Positions 52,463 through 61,279 are shown, counted from the first letter of the stretch. The stretch is 64,000 bases of DNA from Pelomonas asaccharophilus_A (GCF_031458115.1 NZ_JAVDXV010000003.1:62001-126000); one strand, 5' to 3'. Notes: a model not told the origin generated them from the letters alone. Numbers and translations are program-made.

Positions 52463-52992
52463 GGCTGCTTGGTCAACGTCATCTTGAAGAAGGGCTGGCA
52501 GGACTCGCCGCGGCAGAAGAAGCCTTCCTCGGCCCACTGGCCGGCGGCGTTGCGCTGGATCTCGTAGCGGATCTGCTGGCCTTCGCCGGCGGGCATGGAC
52601 CACAGCAGCTTGTCGCCCTCCACGCGGGCCTCGAAGTCGCCGCTGCGGCCGTTGGCCAGTTGTGCGACGAAGCGGTGCTTGCCGGTGCGCGGCTGGAAGC
52701 TCAGCAGGCCGGCGGCATCGTGCACCACGTCGCCCGGCGTGCCGTCCGGCTTGATCGCGTGGTGGCGACCCTGGATCAGCAGCGCCGTGCCGCCCGCGGC
52801 GACGATGACGCGCTCCCACGACAGGCTGCGCAGCTGGCCCTCGGGCCGGCGCATCGTCGATTCGCCCTTCCACTCGCCGGCCATCCAGGCCAGCGGCGCC
52901 ATCGCGGCGGCCTGCTGCTTGTCGACCTCGTCGGCCAGCGCGGGGCCGGCCAGCGGCAGCAGCGTCAACGTCATCAGGACAGAGCGGCGCAT
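52459..52992 (-). CDS. Exported DUF6265-like protein
   Basis: The protein has 177 residues. A signal peptide (about 1-20, ending GPALA) is followed by a small beta-rich domain starting LAWMAGEWKGE, a signature of lipocalin-like exported proteins in the DUF6265/DUF1579 area. Late in the chain, CRGESC holds a closely spaced Cys pair. The function is unknown. It is translationally coupled to the hydratase (ATGA). Confidence 0.72.
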   Translation of the reverse strand: MRRSVLMTLTLLPLAGPALADEVDKQQAAAMAPLAWMAGEWKGESTMRRPEGQLRSLSWERVIVAAGGTALLIQGRHHAIKPDGTPGDVVHDAAGLLSFQPRTGKHRFVAQLANGRSGDFEARVEGDKLLWSMPAGEGQQIRYEIQRNAAGQWAEEGFFCRGESCQPFFKMTLTKQP

Positions 52993-53011
52993 CGTCGGTT
53001 CTCCTTGTTGA

Positions 53012-53536
53012 TCAGTCGGCGGTCAGGGGCTTGAGCATCAGCACGCTGCGGTAGGTCTTGCCGGCCCATTGCACATCGCCCACCGGCGCGTAGCCGCGGC
53101 GGGCATAGCGGCGCTGCAGCGCGACGGCGGGCTCGGCCGTGTCCAGCGCGACATGGGTGTAGCCCTGGGCTGCAGCCCAGGTCTCGGCGGCGTCCATCAG
53201 CTGCTCGGCCAGGCCCAGGCCGCGCACGTCAGGGTGCACGGCCAGCTGGGCCAGGATGGCATGGCCGGGCTGCGTGTAGCAGTCGGGCACGGGGTCGCGC
53301 AGGTAGTTGCCGTCCGCCGGCTTGGGGCCGGAGATGGCCACGGTGCCCACCAGCCGACCCTCGCGCTCGGCCACCCAGGCCTGGCCGGCGGACACGCGCT
53401 CGCGCGTGACCTCCATGGATTGGTCCACGGCCGTGAAGTTCCAGCCCTGTGCGGCCAGGCTGGCGTAGGCGGCGTGCAGCAGCGCGGTGAGCGCGTCCAG
53501 GCTGTCAGCGGCAGTCAGAGGGCGGATGAGGATCAT
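53012..53536 (-). CDS. GNAT family N-acetyltransferase
   Basis: This 174-residue GNAT domain has the acetyl-CoA loop in AQLAVHPDVRGLGLAEQLMDAAE (about 97-119) and the downstream LDTAEPAVALQRRYARRGY segment. The substrate is unknown. It lies 9 bp downstream of vapC and 19 bp upstream of the DUF6265-like gene, so it is probably part of the same transcript. A GNAT enzyme beside a toxin-antitoxin pair can itself be a toxin, but no ribbon-helix-helix partner precedes it, so ordinary acetylation is more likely. Confidence 0.87.
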   Translation of the reverse strand: MILIRPLTAADSLDALTALLHAAYASLAAQGWNFTAVDQSMEVTRERVSAGQAWVAEREGRLVGTVAISGPKPADGNYLRDPVPDCYTQPGHAILAQLAVHPDVRGLGLAEQLMDAAETWAAAQGYTHVALDTAEPAVALQRRYARRGYAPVGDVQWAGKTYRSVLMLKPLTAD

Positions 53537-53545
53537 CTGGCGGGA

Positions 53546-53956
53546 TCAGCTGTCGAGGTGGGGCCAGGCTTGCAGGCCCAGGTGTTCCACATAGGCGTCG
53601 TAGTCCCTGTCGCGGTGCAGCAGCGCGAAGCCGCGCTCGATGCAGAAGGTGGCGACCAGGCTGTCGATGCCGTTGCGAATCGTCAGGCCCAGGCGGCGCA
53701 GTCGCCGGTACTGGTCGGCGGCGCTGTGGGCCAGGTCGGCGCCACCCACGGTGTCGATCTGCAGCGCATTGAACAGCGAGCGGGCGACACGCAGGTCACC
53801 TTCGCTGCGAAAGCCGCGCAGCACCTCGAACACCACCAGGTCGGGCAGCACGAGGTGCGTCTGGCCTTCCTCCAGCAGGCGCTCCAGCGCCGCCGTGGCG
53901 CCGTTCTCCCGGCCGGTGAACAGGTCGATCCAGACGCCGCTGTCAACGACGACCAT
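53546..53956 (-). CDS. vapC: VapC family PIN-domain toxin (ribonuclease)
   Basis: This 136-residue PIN domain has the acidic active-site residues in place: Asp5 (VVVDSGVWIDL), Glu44 (FEVLRG), Asp98 (GIDSLVATF) and Asp117 (HRDRDYD). VapC toxins cleave specific RNAs, often initiator tRNA or rRNA, when freed from VapB. The start overlaps the vapB end by 14 bp, the normal toxin-antitoxin arrangement. The frame extends upstream inside vapB but not as a real protein. Confidence 0.9.
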   Translation of the reverse strand: MVVVDSGVWIDLFTGRENGATAALERLLEEGQTHLVLPDLVVFEVLRGFRSEGDLRVARSLFNALQIDTVGGADLAHSAADQYRRLRRLGLTIRNGIDSLVATFCIERGFALLHRDRDYDAYVEHLGLQAWPHLDS

Positions 53957-54257
53957 GGCGTGCCGCCTTCGCTGCGGGCTTGACGGCCGGCTTGGCCGGC
54001 GACTTGGGCGCGGGTGCTGCCCGGTAGGACGCCTCGGCTTCCGCGGCGCGGACGATGTTGGGCTGGCCATCCAGGCGCGGTTCGGCGTCGTCCCAGCCCC
54101 ATTGCAGCTTGCCCTTCCACTTCAGGATCTCGCGGTAGGCGGCCTGGCGCTCCAACAGGGCCAGGCCGGCTTCCACGGCTTCTTTCTTGGTCTTGAAGGG
54201 GCCGGCGGCCATGGCGCGGGCCATCAGATCGTCATCAATGTCGATGTTGGTGCGCAT
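53943..54257 (-). CDS. vapB: VapB family antitoxin with extended tail
   Basis: This 104-residue protein has the VapB N-terminus MRTNIDIDDDLMARAMAAGPFKTKKEAVEAGL, the DNA-binding ribbon-helix-helix and dimerisation region. A middle segment (LKWKGKLQWGWDD) probably contacts the toxin. The last 25 residues or so form a Lys/Ala/Pro-rich tail (SPAKPAVKPAAKAARHGRR) that is longer and more basic than usual. It precedes and overlaps vapC. Confidence 0.87.
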   Translation of the reverse strand: MRTNIDIDDDLMARAMAAGPFKTKKEAVEAGLALLERQAAYREILKWKGKLQWGWDDAEPRLDGQPNIVRAAEAEASYRAAPAPKSPAKPAVKPAAKAARHGRR

Positions 54258-54291
54258 GATGTGTATGAAGTGGATGCTTTGTGTGCATCAT
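54256..54291. promoter_or_regulatory. Candidate vapBC operator
   Basis: ATGATG at 54256-54261 and its inverse CATCAT at 54286-54291 flank the region just upstream of and including the vapB start. TA operators often have this layout for autoregulation by the VapBC complex. Short and found by eye, so tentative. Confidence 0.4.
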
Positions 54292-54333
54292 ACGCCGCGA
54301 GGCCTTCGGTGCGGCGGTGGTTCGCCTGCCGGC

Positions 54334-55941
54334 CTACATGCGGAACACGCCGAACTTCGTGTCGGGAATCGGCGCGTTCAACGACGCGCTCAAGCCCAGC
54401 GCCAGCACGCGGCGCGTGTCGGCCGGGTCGATGACGCCGTCGTCCCACAGCCGGGCCGATGCGTAGTACGGGTGGCCCTGGTCCTCGTACTGCTGGCGCA
54501 GCGGGGCCTTGAAGGCTTCTTCTTCGTCGGCGCTCCACTGGCCGCCCTTGGCCTCGATGGCGTCGCGGCGGATCGTCGAGAGCACGCTGGCCGCCTGCTC
54601 GCCGCCCATCACCGAGATGCGCGCGTTGGGCCACATCCACAGGAAGCGTGGGCTGTAGGCGCGGCCGCACATGCCGTAGTTCCCGGCGCCGAACGAGCCG
54701 CCAATGATGACGGTGAACTTGGGCACCTGCGCGCAGGCCACGGCCGTCACCATCTTGGCGCCGGCGCGGGCAATGCCCTCGTTCTCGTACTTGCGGCCCA
54801 CCATGAAGCCGGTGATGTTCTGCAGGAACACCAGCGGGATCTTGCGCTGGCAGCACAGCTCGATGAAGTGCGCACCCTTGTTGGCGCTCTCGGCGAACAG
54901 GATGCCGTTGTTGGCGACGATGCCCACCGGCATGCCCTCGATGTGCGCGAAGCCGCACACCAGCGTGGCGCCGTAGCGGGCCTTGAACTCGTCGAACTCG
55001 GAGCCGTCGACGATGCGGGCGATGACCTCGCGCACATCGAAGGGCTTGCGCGTGTCGGTGGGAATCACGCCGTGCAGCTCGGCCGGGTCGTGCGCCGGCG
55101 CCTGGGGTTGCTGCATGGCCAGCGGGCTGGCCTTGGTCCAGTTCAGCCGCGCGACCGAGTTGCGGGCGATGGCCAGTGCATGCGTGTCGTTGTTGGCCAG
55201 GTGGTCGGCCACGCCAGACAGGCGCGTGTGCACGTCGCCGCCGCCCAGGTCCTCGGCGGTCACGACTTCGCCGGTCGCGGCCTTCACCAGCGGCGGGCCG
55301 CCCAGGAAGATGGTGCCCTGGTTCTTGACGATGATGGTCTCGTCGCTCATCGCCGGCACATAGGCGCCGCCGGCCGTGCACGAGCCCATCACCACGGCGA
55401 TCTGTGGGATGCCCTCGGCGCTGAGGTTGGCCTGGTTGAAGAAGATGCGGCCGAAGTGGTCGCGGTCGGGAAAGACCTCGTCTTGATTCGGCAGGTTGGC
55501 GCCGCCGCTGTCCACGAGATAGATGCAGGGCAGGCGGTTCTGCTGTGCGATCTCCTGCGCGCGCAGGTGCTTCTTGACGGTGATCGGGTAGTAGGTGCCG
55601 CCCTTCACGGTCGCGTCGTTGCAGACGATGACGCACTCCACGCCTGACACGCGGCCGATGCCGGCCACGACGCCGCCGCCCGGGGCCGCGTTGTCGTACA
55701 GGTTGAGCCCGGCCAGCGGCGCCAGCTCCAGGAATGGCGTGCCGGGGTCCAGCAGCATCTCGACGCGGTCGCGCGGCAGCAGCTTGCCGCGGGCCGTGTG
55801 CTTGGCGCGCGCGGCCTCGCCACCGCCTTCGGCGATCTTGGCGAGCTTGGCGTTCAGGTCGGCGATGAGGCCTTGCATCGCGTCGGCATTGGCCTTGAAG
55901 TCGGCCGAGCGCGGGTTGAGCTGGGTGGTCAGGACCGGCAT
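54334..55941 (-). CDS. mccB: Methylcrotonyl-CoA carboxylase, carboxyltransferase beta subunit
   Basis: This 535-residue carboxyltransferase has two crotonase-like halves. Landmarks are LVDSGGANLPNQDEVFPD, GSCTAGGAYVPAMSDE and, in the second half, IIGGSFGAGNYGMCGRAY, which form the acyl-CoA and biotin pockets. It transfers CO2 from biotin on MccA to methylcrotonyl-CoA. The length is typical of MccB. It heads the minus-strand run and is divergent from a TetR gene. The start MPVLTTQLNPRS (55941) was preferred to the longer open frame. Confidence 0.93.
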   Translation of the reverse strand: MPVLTTQLNPRSADFKANADAMQGLIADLNAKLAKIAEGGGEAARAKHTARGKLLPRDRVEMLLDPGTPFLELAPLAGLNLYDNAAPGGGVVAGIGRVSGVECVIVCNDATVKGGTYYPITVKKHLRAQEIAQQNRLPCIYLVDSGGANLPNQDEVFPDRDHFGRIFFNQANLSAEGIPQIAVVMGSCTAGGAYVPAMSDETIIVKNQGTIFLGGPPLVKAATGEVVTAEDLGGGDVHTRLSGVADHLANNDTHALAIARNSVARLNWTKASPLAMQQPQAPAHDPAELHGVIPTDTRKPFDVREVIARIVDGSEFDEFKARYGATLVCGFAHIEGMPVGIVANNGILFAESANKGAHFIELCCQRKIPLVFLQNITGFMVGRKYENEGIARAGAKMVTAVACAQVPKFTVIIGGSFGAGNYGMCGRAYSPRFLWMWPNARISVMGGEQAASVLSTIRRDAIEAKGGQWSADEEEAFKAPLRQQYEDQGHPYYASARLWDDGVIDPADTRRVLALGLSASLNAPIPDTKFGVFRM

Positions 55942-55954
55942 GGAGTCTCCCGGC

Positions 55955-56058
55955 GAGCCCTGCTTAAGCAAGGCTCAACTTGATTGTGTGGCGGCCTCGT
56001 GAGCCGCGTAAGGGGCGCCAGAATAATCCAGCGTGCAAGTCGATGCAATGCCGACTTG
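55955..56058. promoter_or_regulatory. Two palindromes between mccB and the TetR gene
   Basis: A 22-bp near-perfect palindrome lies at 55955-55976 around TGCTTAAGCA. A second dyad, CAAGTCG (56036-56042) and CGACTTG (56052-56058), lies 9 bp apart. Either may be the operator of the divergent TetR regulator; the first starts 14 bp upstream of mccB. Confidence 0.5.
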
Positions 56059-56093
56059 AGTGATCCTCAGAAATTGCGCAGAATGCGCCTCCG

Positions 56094-56786
56094 ATGACGA
56101 CCGCCACCCCCACCGCGCAGCGCCGCTCCCCGGCCGGCCCCAAGGCCGAGCAGCGCGTGCGCGACATCCTGCGCGTGGGCCGCGAGGTGTTCGCCGAGCG
56201 CGGCTACGAGCGCGCCACGACGACCGAGATCGCGCAGCGCCTGGGCATCTCCGAGGCCACCGTCTTCACCTACTTCCGCGGCAAGCGCGAGCTGTGCGTG
56301 CGCGTCATTCAGGACTGGTACGACGAGATCATCGACGCCATCGAGGCGGGCCTGCCGCGCGACCAGCCCATACGCGCGCAGCTGGAGTTCGTCGTGCTGA
56401 CGCATCTGCGGCTGTTCCTGATCCAGGGCACGGGCCTGTGCGCGCTGGTGCTGTCCGAAGGGCGCACCAAGGGCCAGGACCTGGGCGAGGGCTTCGTCGA
56501 ACTGCAGCGCCGCTACACCGCACCGTTGATGGACCTGCTGGCGCGCGGCCAGCACGCCGGCGAGGTGCGGCAGGACATCCCGCTGCGGCTGCTGCGCTCG
56601 CTGGTGTTCGGGCCCATGGAGCACATGCTGTGGGAGGTGGTCATCACCGGTCGGCACATCGACGTGGAGGCCAGCAGCCGCGACCTGGTCGCGCTGCTGT
56701 GGCCCGCGCTGCAGGCACCCGACCGCGAGCTGCAGTCGCTGCGCCGGCTGCGCGCGCAGTTGCAGGACGCGCTAGCGGGTCAGTGA
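56094..56786 (+). CDS. TetR family regulator, probably of leucine catabolism
   Basis: This 230-residue protein has an N-terminal HTH (about 20-65, with TTTEIAQRLGISEATVFTYFRGK) and a C-terminal ligand-binding domain. It is divergent from mccB with palindromes between. TetR regulators of the LiuQ type control branched-chain amino-acid degradation in betaproteobacteria and sense acyl-CoAs; assignment to that group is inferred from context. Its 3' end overlaps the next convergent gene by 15 bp. Confidence 0.88.
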   Translation: MTTATPTAQRRSPAGPKAEQRVRDILRVGREVFAERGYERATTTEIAQRLGISEATVFTYFRGKRELCVRVIQDWYDEIIDAIEAGLPRDQPIRAQLEFVVLTHLRLFLIQGTGLCALVLSEGRTKGQDLGEGFVELQRRYTAPLMDLLARGQHAGEVRQDIPLRLLRSLVFGPMEHMLWEVVITGRHIDVEASSRDLVALLWPALQAPDRELQSLRRLRAQLQDALAGQ

Positions 56787-57056
56787 CTGCACCAGCAGCG
56801 TCTCGCAAAGCTTGAACAGCAGCCAGGCCGCCATGGCCGCGATGCTGCTCAGCGCCAGCTCGGCGAACTGCCGCAACCCGCCGTCCCGCAGCGCCTGCAC
56901 GCCGTGGTCGGACAGCAGCGTCCAGTTCGCGCCCACCACCCGCACCAGGTCCAGCGTCAGCAGGCCGAAGGCGACGAAGCTCAGCGTCATCAGTCCGAGA
57001 CAGGCGATGCGGTGGCACCTCAGCCAGGCAATGCAGCCGTGAACAACAGCGGACAT
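56772..57056 (-). CDS. Small two-segment membrane protein, unknown
   Basis: This 94-residue protein has two hydrophobic segments (about 18-38 and 62-85), the second following LRQFAELALSSIAAMAAWLLFKL. A strong GAGGAGG ribosome-binding site lies before the ATG, which supports expression. I do not recognise a family. It is convergent with the TetR gene and divergent from the FecR-domain gene. Confidence 0.65.
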   Translation of the reverse strand: MSAVVHGCIAWLRCHRIACLGLMTLSFVAFGLLTLDLVRVVGANWTLLSDHGVQALRDGGLRQFAELALSSIAAMAAWLLFKLCETLLVQSLTR

Positions 57057-57143
57057 CGGGACCTCCTCGGGATCCCGGCATTCTGGACCGTCGCTAGGAT
57101 CAGCCTGTATGGCGCGACGACCGCGCGCCAACGGGAGGCCGGG

Positions 57144-58769
57144 ATGAGACTGACAAGGATCCTGATGACTGCCGTGCTGTGCCTGGCCGCCTTGGGCGCC
57201 CGGGCACAGACGGAGAGCGCCGACGCCGACTGGCGCTACCGCATCCAGACGGGCGACACGCTGATCACGCTGACCGACGCGTGGCTCGCGCCACCCAAGA
57301 CCTGGCGCGACCTGCAAAAGCTCAACCGCGTGCCCGACCCGCTGCGCCTCAAGCCCGGTTCCACGCTGCGCATGCCGGTGGTCTGGCTGAAGCGCGAGGC
57401 CAGCGTGGCCGAGGCCGTGTTCGCACGCGGCCAGGTGACGCGCCAGCGCGGCACGGCCAGCGAGGCGCTGGCGGCCGGCGCGCAGTTGCACAGCGGCGAC
57501 CGCATCAAGACCGGCGCGCAGTCCAGCGCGTCGCTGCGCTTCGCCGACGGCTCACGGCTGCTGATCCCGCCCGAGAGCGAGGTCGCGCTGGAGCAGCTGC
57601 TGGTGCTGGGCCGTGGCGCCATCCCGGCCGTGCGCCTGGGCGTGCAGCAGGGCGGTGCCGACAGCCGCGTGGCGCCCAACGCGCAGCGCGTACCGCTTTA
57701 CGAGATCCGCACGCCGCATGTGAACCTGGGCGTGCGCGGCACCGAGTTCCGCGTGCAGACGGCCGGCGGCGCGACGCGCATGCAGGTGCTGTCCGGCGCC
57801 GTGCATGCCGACGGGTTGAAGGCCGACGTCGCCGCGGGCCAGGGCCTGCTGGCCGAAGGCAAGGCGCTGTCCGTCGCGCCGCTGCTGCCGGCGCCCGACC
57901 TCAGCGGCCTGGCGCCCGAGGCCGAGCGCCTGCCGCTGCGGCTGGCCTGGGTGGGTGGCCCGACGGGCGCGGCCACCTGGCGTGCCCAGCTCTATGCGCG
58001 CGGCGACTTCGACCGCCTGCTGCTGGATGCCCACGTGGGCGAGCCAGTGGCGATGTGGAACGAGGCCCGCGACCTGCCCGACGGCGACTACACGCTGCGC
58101 GTGCGCGCCATCGACGCGCGGGGCCAGGAGGGCGTGGCCGCCGATGCCGACATCCGGCTGAAGGCCCGACCCGAGCCGCCCTTCATCCAGCAGCCGGCCG
58201 AAGGGGCCGTCAGCTACAACGGCGCGATCGCGCTGGCCTGGACGCGCAACACCGCCGCGCCCGACGTGCGGCTGCAGATCGCCAAGGACGCCCAGTTCAA
58301 GGAGCTGGTGCTGCAACCGCCGCCGCTGTCGGCCGCCGGCTTCGACGCCAAGCTGCCCGATGGCGTCTACCACTGGCGCGTCGCGTCGGTGGAGGCGGGC
58401 GGCCGCGCCGGCCCGTTCGGCGACCCGCAGCGCTTCGAGATCCAGCCGCCGCCACCGGCGCCGCCGCCGGCGGAGCCCGACCTGGGCGGCGACCAGCTCA
58501 AGCTGCGCTGGCGCGCCGACGCTGGCGTCGTGCGCTACGAGCTGGAATGGGCCAAGGATGACAAGTTCGACGGCGCCGACGTGCAGCGCTTCAGCACTGA
58601 CAAGGCCGAGGTCGCGATGCCCAAGCCGTCAGCCGGCAAGTACTACCTGCGCGCGCGCGGCTTCAACGCGGCCGGCGCGCCCGGGCCCTGGGGCCAGACG
58701 CAGATGATCGAGGTGCCCTATCCGCGCTGGATCTGGTTCCTGCCGCTGCTGCTGATACCTCTCCTTTGA
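57144..58769 (+). CDS. LysM-FecR domain periplasmic protein
   Basis: The protein has 541 residues: a signal peptide (about 1-22, ending ARAQ), a LysM-like domain (about 30-80, YRIQTGDTLITLTD), and a FecR domain (about 100-240, with GDRIKTGAQSSASLRFADGS and TPHVNLGVRGTEFRV). Two or three repeat domains with WRVASVEAGG-type motifs follow, then a hydrophobic C-terminus (WIWFLPLLLIPLL) that may anchor it. The next gene starts inside its stop codon (TTGA overlap), so it should act with the CHASE2 kinase. Confidence 0.85.
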   Translation: MRLTRILMTAVLCLAALGARAQTESADADWRYRIQTGDTLITLTDAWLAPPKTWRDLQKLNRVPDPLRLKPGSTLRMPVVWLKREASVAEAVFARGQVTRQRGTASEALAAGAQLHSGDRIKTGAQSSASLRFADGSRLLIPPESEVALEQLLVLGRGAIPAVRLGVQQGGADSRVAPNAQRVPLYEIRTPHVNLGVRGTEFRVQTAGGATRMQVLSGAVHADGLKADVAAGQGLLAEGKALSVAPLLPAPDLSGLAPEAERLPLRLAWVGGPTGAATWRAQLYARGDFDRLLLDAHVGEPVAMWNEARDLPDGDYTLRVRAIDARGQEGVAADADIRLKARPEPPFIQQPAEGAVSYNGAIALAWTRNTAAPDVRLQIAKDAQFKELVLQPPPLSAAGFDAKLPDGVYHWRVASVEAGGRAGPFGDPQRFEIQPPPPAPPPAEPDLGGDQLKLRWRADAGVVRYELEWAKDDKFDGADVQRFSTDKAEVAMPKPSAGKYYLRARGFNAAGAPGPWGQTQMIEVPYPRWIWFLPLLLIPLL

Positions 58770-61138
58770 AGCAGCACTGGCCCTGGCTCGCTCTGCCCGC
58801 AGCGCTGCTGCTGTGGGCGCTGCTGAGCGTGGCCGGCGTGCAGCCGCGCGTGGACCGGCTGCTGGGTGATCTGCTGGAGCAGGCCGCGGCGCCGCCCGCG
58901 GCCGCGCAGCCGGGCAGCATCATCGTGGACATCGACGACGCGTCGCTGCGGGCGCTGCGCCAGCCGCTGGGCGAGTGGCCGTATCCGCGCGAGGTCTTTG
59001 CGCTGATGCTGGACTACTTGCGCCAGGCCGGCGCCCGCCTCGTCGTCGTCGACATCGTGTTCGCCGGCTCGCGCGAGGGCGATGCGCGCTTCGCGCAGGC
59101 GCTGGCCGCCGGCCCGCCCGCCGTGCTGGCCGCCGCGGGCCTGGCGCCACGCCAGCGCGCCAGCGTGGAACTGGCGCCGGTCACGCCCGCCGAGGAGGCA
59201 GCGCTGCAGCGGGTGGGCGGTGCGCCTGCCGGCATTCCCTGGGCGGGGCTGACCCCGCCGGCCGACGCGCTGCTGGATGCCTTGCCCGGCCGCGGCAGCC
59301 TGGGGGTCATCTCGGTGGCGCTGGACGACGACGGCCTGCTGCGCGAGCTGCCGCTGCTGCACCGGGTGCAGGGCCGCGCGCTGCCCAGCCTGGCACTGGC
59401 CGCGCGGCTGCGCGCCGATGGCACGACCCAATGGCGGCTGGAGGGCGGCGAGCTGATCGCCGGCGCGCGCCGCTGGCCGGTGGACGAGCAGGCCCGCCTG
59501 CGATTGCGGCTGCCGCAGGATGGCGGCGACCTGCCGCGCCTGCCCTGGCAGCGGTTGATGCGCGCCGCGCTGGGCGAGGCCGACGACCCCGAGCTGCCGC
59601 GCCTGCTCGCCGGCCGCAGCGTGTTCGTCGGCAGCAGCGCCTTCTTTGCGGACGAGGTCATGACGCCGCAAGGCCGCTTGTCCGGCACGGCGTTGAACGC
59701 GGCCGTGTTCGAGGCGCTGGGCAGCGAGCCGCCGCCGCTGCTGCGCGAGCGCGGCGCGCCGGTGTGGGCGTTGACCGCGCTACTGCTGTTGTGCGGCGCG
59801 CTGCCGCTGCTGCTGCGCCACCAGGCGCTGGCGGCCGGCCTGGCGATGTTCGGCATCGCGCTGATGGCCTGGGGCGGCGTCGGTCTCGGGCTGCTGGCCA
59901 CGCCCGCGCCGGCCTTGTACCTGCTGGGCCTGGCGCTGCTGCTGACGGCCGTGGCGCACGAGCGCGCGGCCCGCGAGCGCGAGCGCGAGCTGACCCGCCA
60001 GCGCGAGCTGGCCGAGGCGCGCAGCCGCGCCAAGACCGAGCTGCTGGCCCAGGTCAGCCACGAGATGCGCACGCCGATGAACGCGGTGCTGGGGGTCTCC
60101 GACATCCTGGCGCGCTCACCGCTGAAGCCCGAGCAGGCGCACTACGTGGAGGTGCTGGGCCATGCCGGCCGCCAGGTGTTCGCGCTCATCAACGACCTGC
60201 TGGACAACGCGCGCATTGAGAGCGGCCGGCTGGAGCTGGCCGCGCACCCGTTCAACCTGGTGGACCTGGTGGAACTGCAGCTGGAGCTGCTGCGCGAACG
60301 CGCGCAGAACCAGGGCCTGTGGCTGCGCGTGTTCGCGCGCACGGAGGCCACCGGCTGGGTGCTGGGCGACGCGCAGCGCGTCGGGCAGATCGTCACCAAC
60401 CTGGTGGGCAACGCGATCAAGTTCACGAAGACGGGCGGCGTCACGGTGGAGCTGGCGCGCGGCGACGACGGCCGCGTGCATCTGAGCGTGCAGGACACCG
60501 GCATCGGCATCGCCCCGGAGCGGCTGGAGCGCATCTTCCAGCCCTTCGCGCAGGCCGATGCGTCCATCGCGCGCGAGTTCGGCGGTACGGGCCTGGGGCT
60601 GTCCATCACGCGCAGCCTCGCGAGACTGATGGGCGGCGATGTCAGCGTGCAGAGCCGGCCGGGCGAGGGCAGCCGCTTCGAGGTCGACCTCGTGCTGCCG
60701 GTCGCGCCGCCGCCGGCCGACGACGCGGCACTGGAGCGGCCCGAGCGCGTGGCGCCCGCGCGTGCGCTGCGGCTGCTGCTGGCGGAGGACAACGACGTCA
60801 ACGTGCTGGTCATCGAGGGCATGCTGGCGCCGCTGGGCCACCACGTGACGCGCGCCCGCGATGGCGCCGAGGCGCTGGTGGCGCTGCGCAGCCAGGTCTT
60901 CGACCTCGTGCTGATGGACATGCTGATGCCGGTCGTGGACGGGCTGGCCGCCACGCGCCAGTGGCGCCTTGAAGAGGCGGCCCAGGGCCGGCCGCGCACG
61001 CCCATCGTCGCGCTGACGGCCAACGCCTTCGATGAGGACGCGCGCCAGTCGCTGCAGGCCGGCTGCGACGCCCACCTGACCAAGCCCATCAGCCTGGCCG
61101 CGCTGCTGCAGGCGCTGGCGCGCCACGCGCGCACGTGA
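58766..61138 (+). CDS. CHASE2 domain hybrid sensor histidine kinase
   Basis: This 790-residue protein starts at TTG (58766, overlapping the preceding stop). The N-terminal membrane segment is followed by a periplasmic CHASE2 domain (about 45-330) and three membrane segments (about 330-410). A HisKA domain follows with phospho-acceptor His432 (VSHEMRTPMN), then the ATPase domain with NLVGNAIKFT, DTGIGI and GTGLGLSI. A C-terminal receiver has phospho-acceptor Asp718 (LMDMLMP). The target regulator is not adjacent. The gene is coupled to the FecR-domain protein, a probable extracytoplasmic partner. Confidence 0.92.
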   Translation: MKQHWPWLALPAALLLWALLSVAGVQPRVDRLLGDLLEQAAAPPAAAQPGSIIVDIDDASLRALRQPLGEWPYPREVFALMLDYLRQAGARLVVVDIVFAGSREGDARFAQALAAGPPAVLAAAGLAPRQRASVELAPVTPAEEAALQRVGGAPAGIPWAGLTPPADALLDALPGRGSLGVISVALDDDGLLRELPLLHRVQGRALPSLALAARLRADGTTQWRLEGGELIAGARRWPVDEQARLRLRLPQDGGDLPRLPWQRLMRAALGEADDPELPRLLAGRSVFVGSSAFFADEVMTPQGRLSGTALNAAVFEALGSEPPPLLRERGAPVWALTALLLLCGALPLLLRHQALAAGLAMFGIALMAWGGVGLGLLATPAPALYLLGLALLLTAVAHERAARERERELTRQRELAEARSRAKTELLAQVSHEMRTPMNAVLGVSDILARSPLKPEQAHYVEVLGHAGRQVFALINDLLDNARIESGRLELAAHPFNLVDLVELQLELLRERAQNQGLWLRVFARTEATGWVLGDAQRVGQIVTNLVGNAIKFTKTGGVTVELARGDDGRVHLSVQDTGIGIAPERLERIFQPFAQADASIAREFGGTGLGLSITRSLARLMGGDVSVQSRPGEGSRFEVDLVLPVAPPPADDAALERPERVAPARALRLLLAEDNDVNVLVIEGMLAPLGHHVTRARDGAEALVALRSQVFDLVLMDMLMPVVDGLAATRQWRLEEAAQGRPRTPIVALTANAFDEDARQSLQAGCDAHLTKPISLAALLQALARHART

Positions 61139-61279
61139 ACGAGGGCGGCTTGCGCCGCCTGTGCTGGAAGTCAGTCGCTGATTGAGGTGGCGCCTGTGCG
61201 CGACAGCCTGACTTCCCGCAGGGGTGGGTTGTCGTGGTGGCGCCGAAGACTGTCCGCTTCAAAGTCCTGAGGAGCGACC

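Noticed and set aside
61141..61260. Inverted repeat GGAAGTCAG/CTGACTTCC upstream of the TonB-dependent receptor as a riboswitch or operator
   Set aside because: Only a 9-bp stem with an irregular interior and no match to a riboswitch core that I can recognise.
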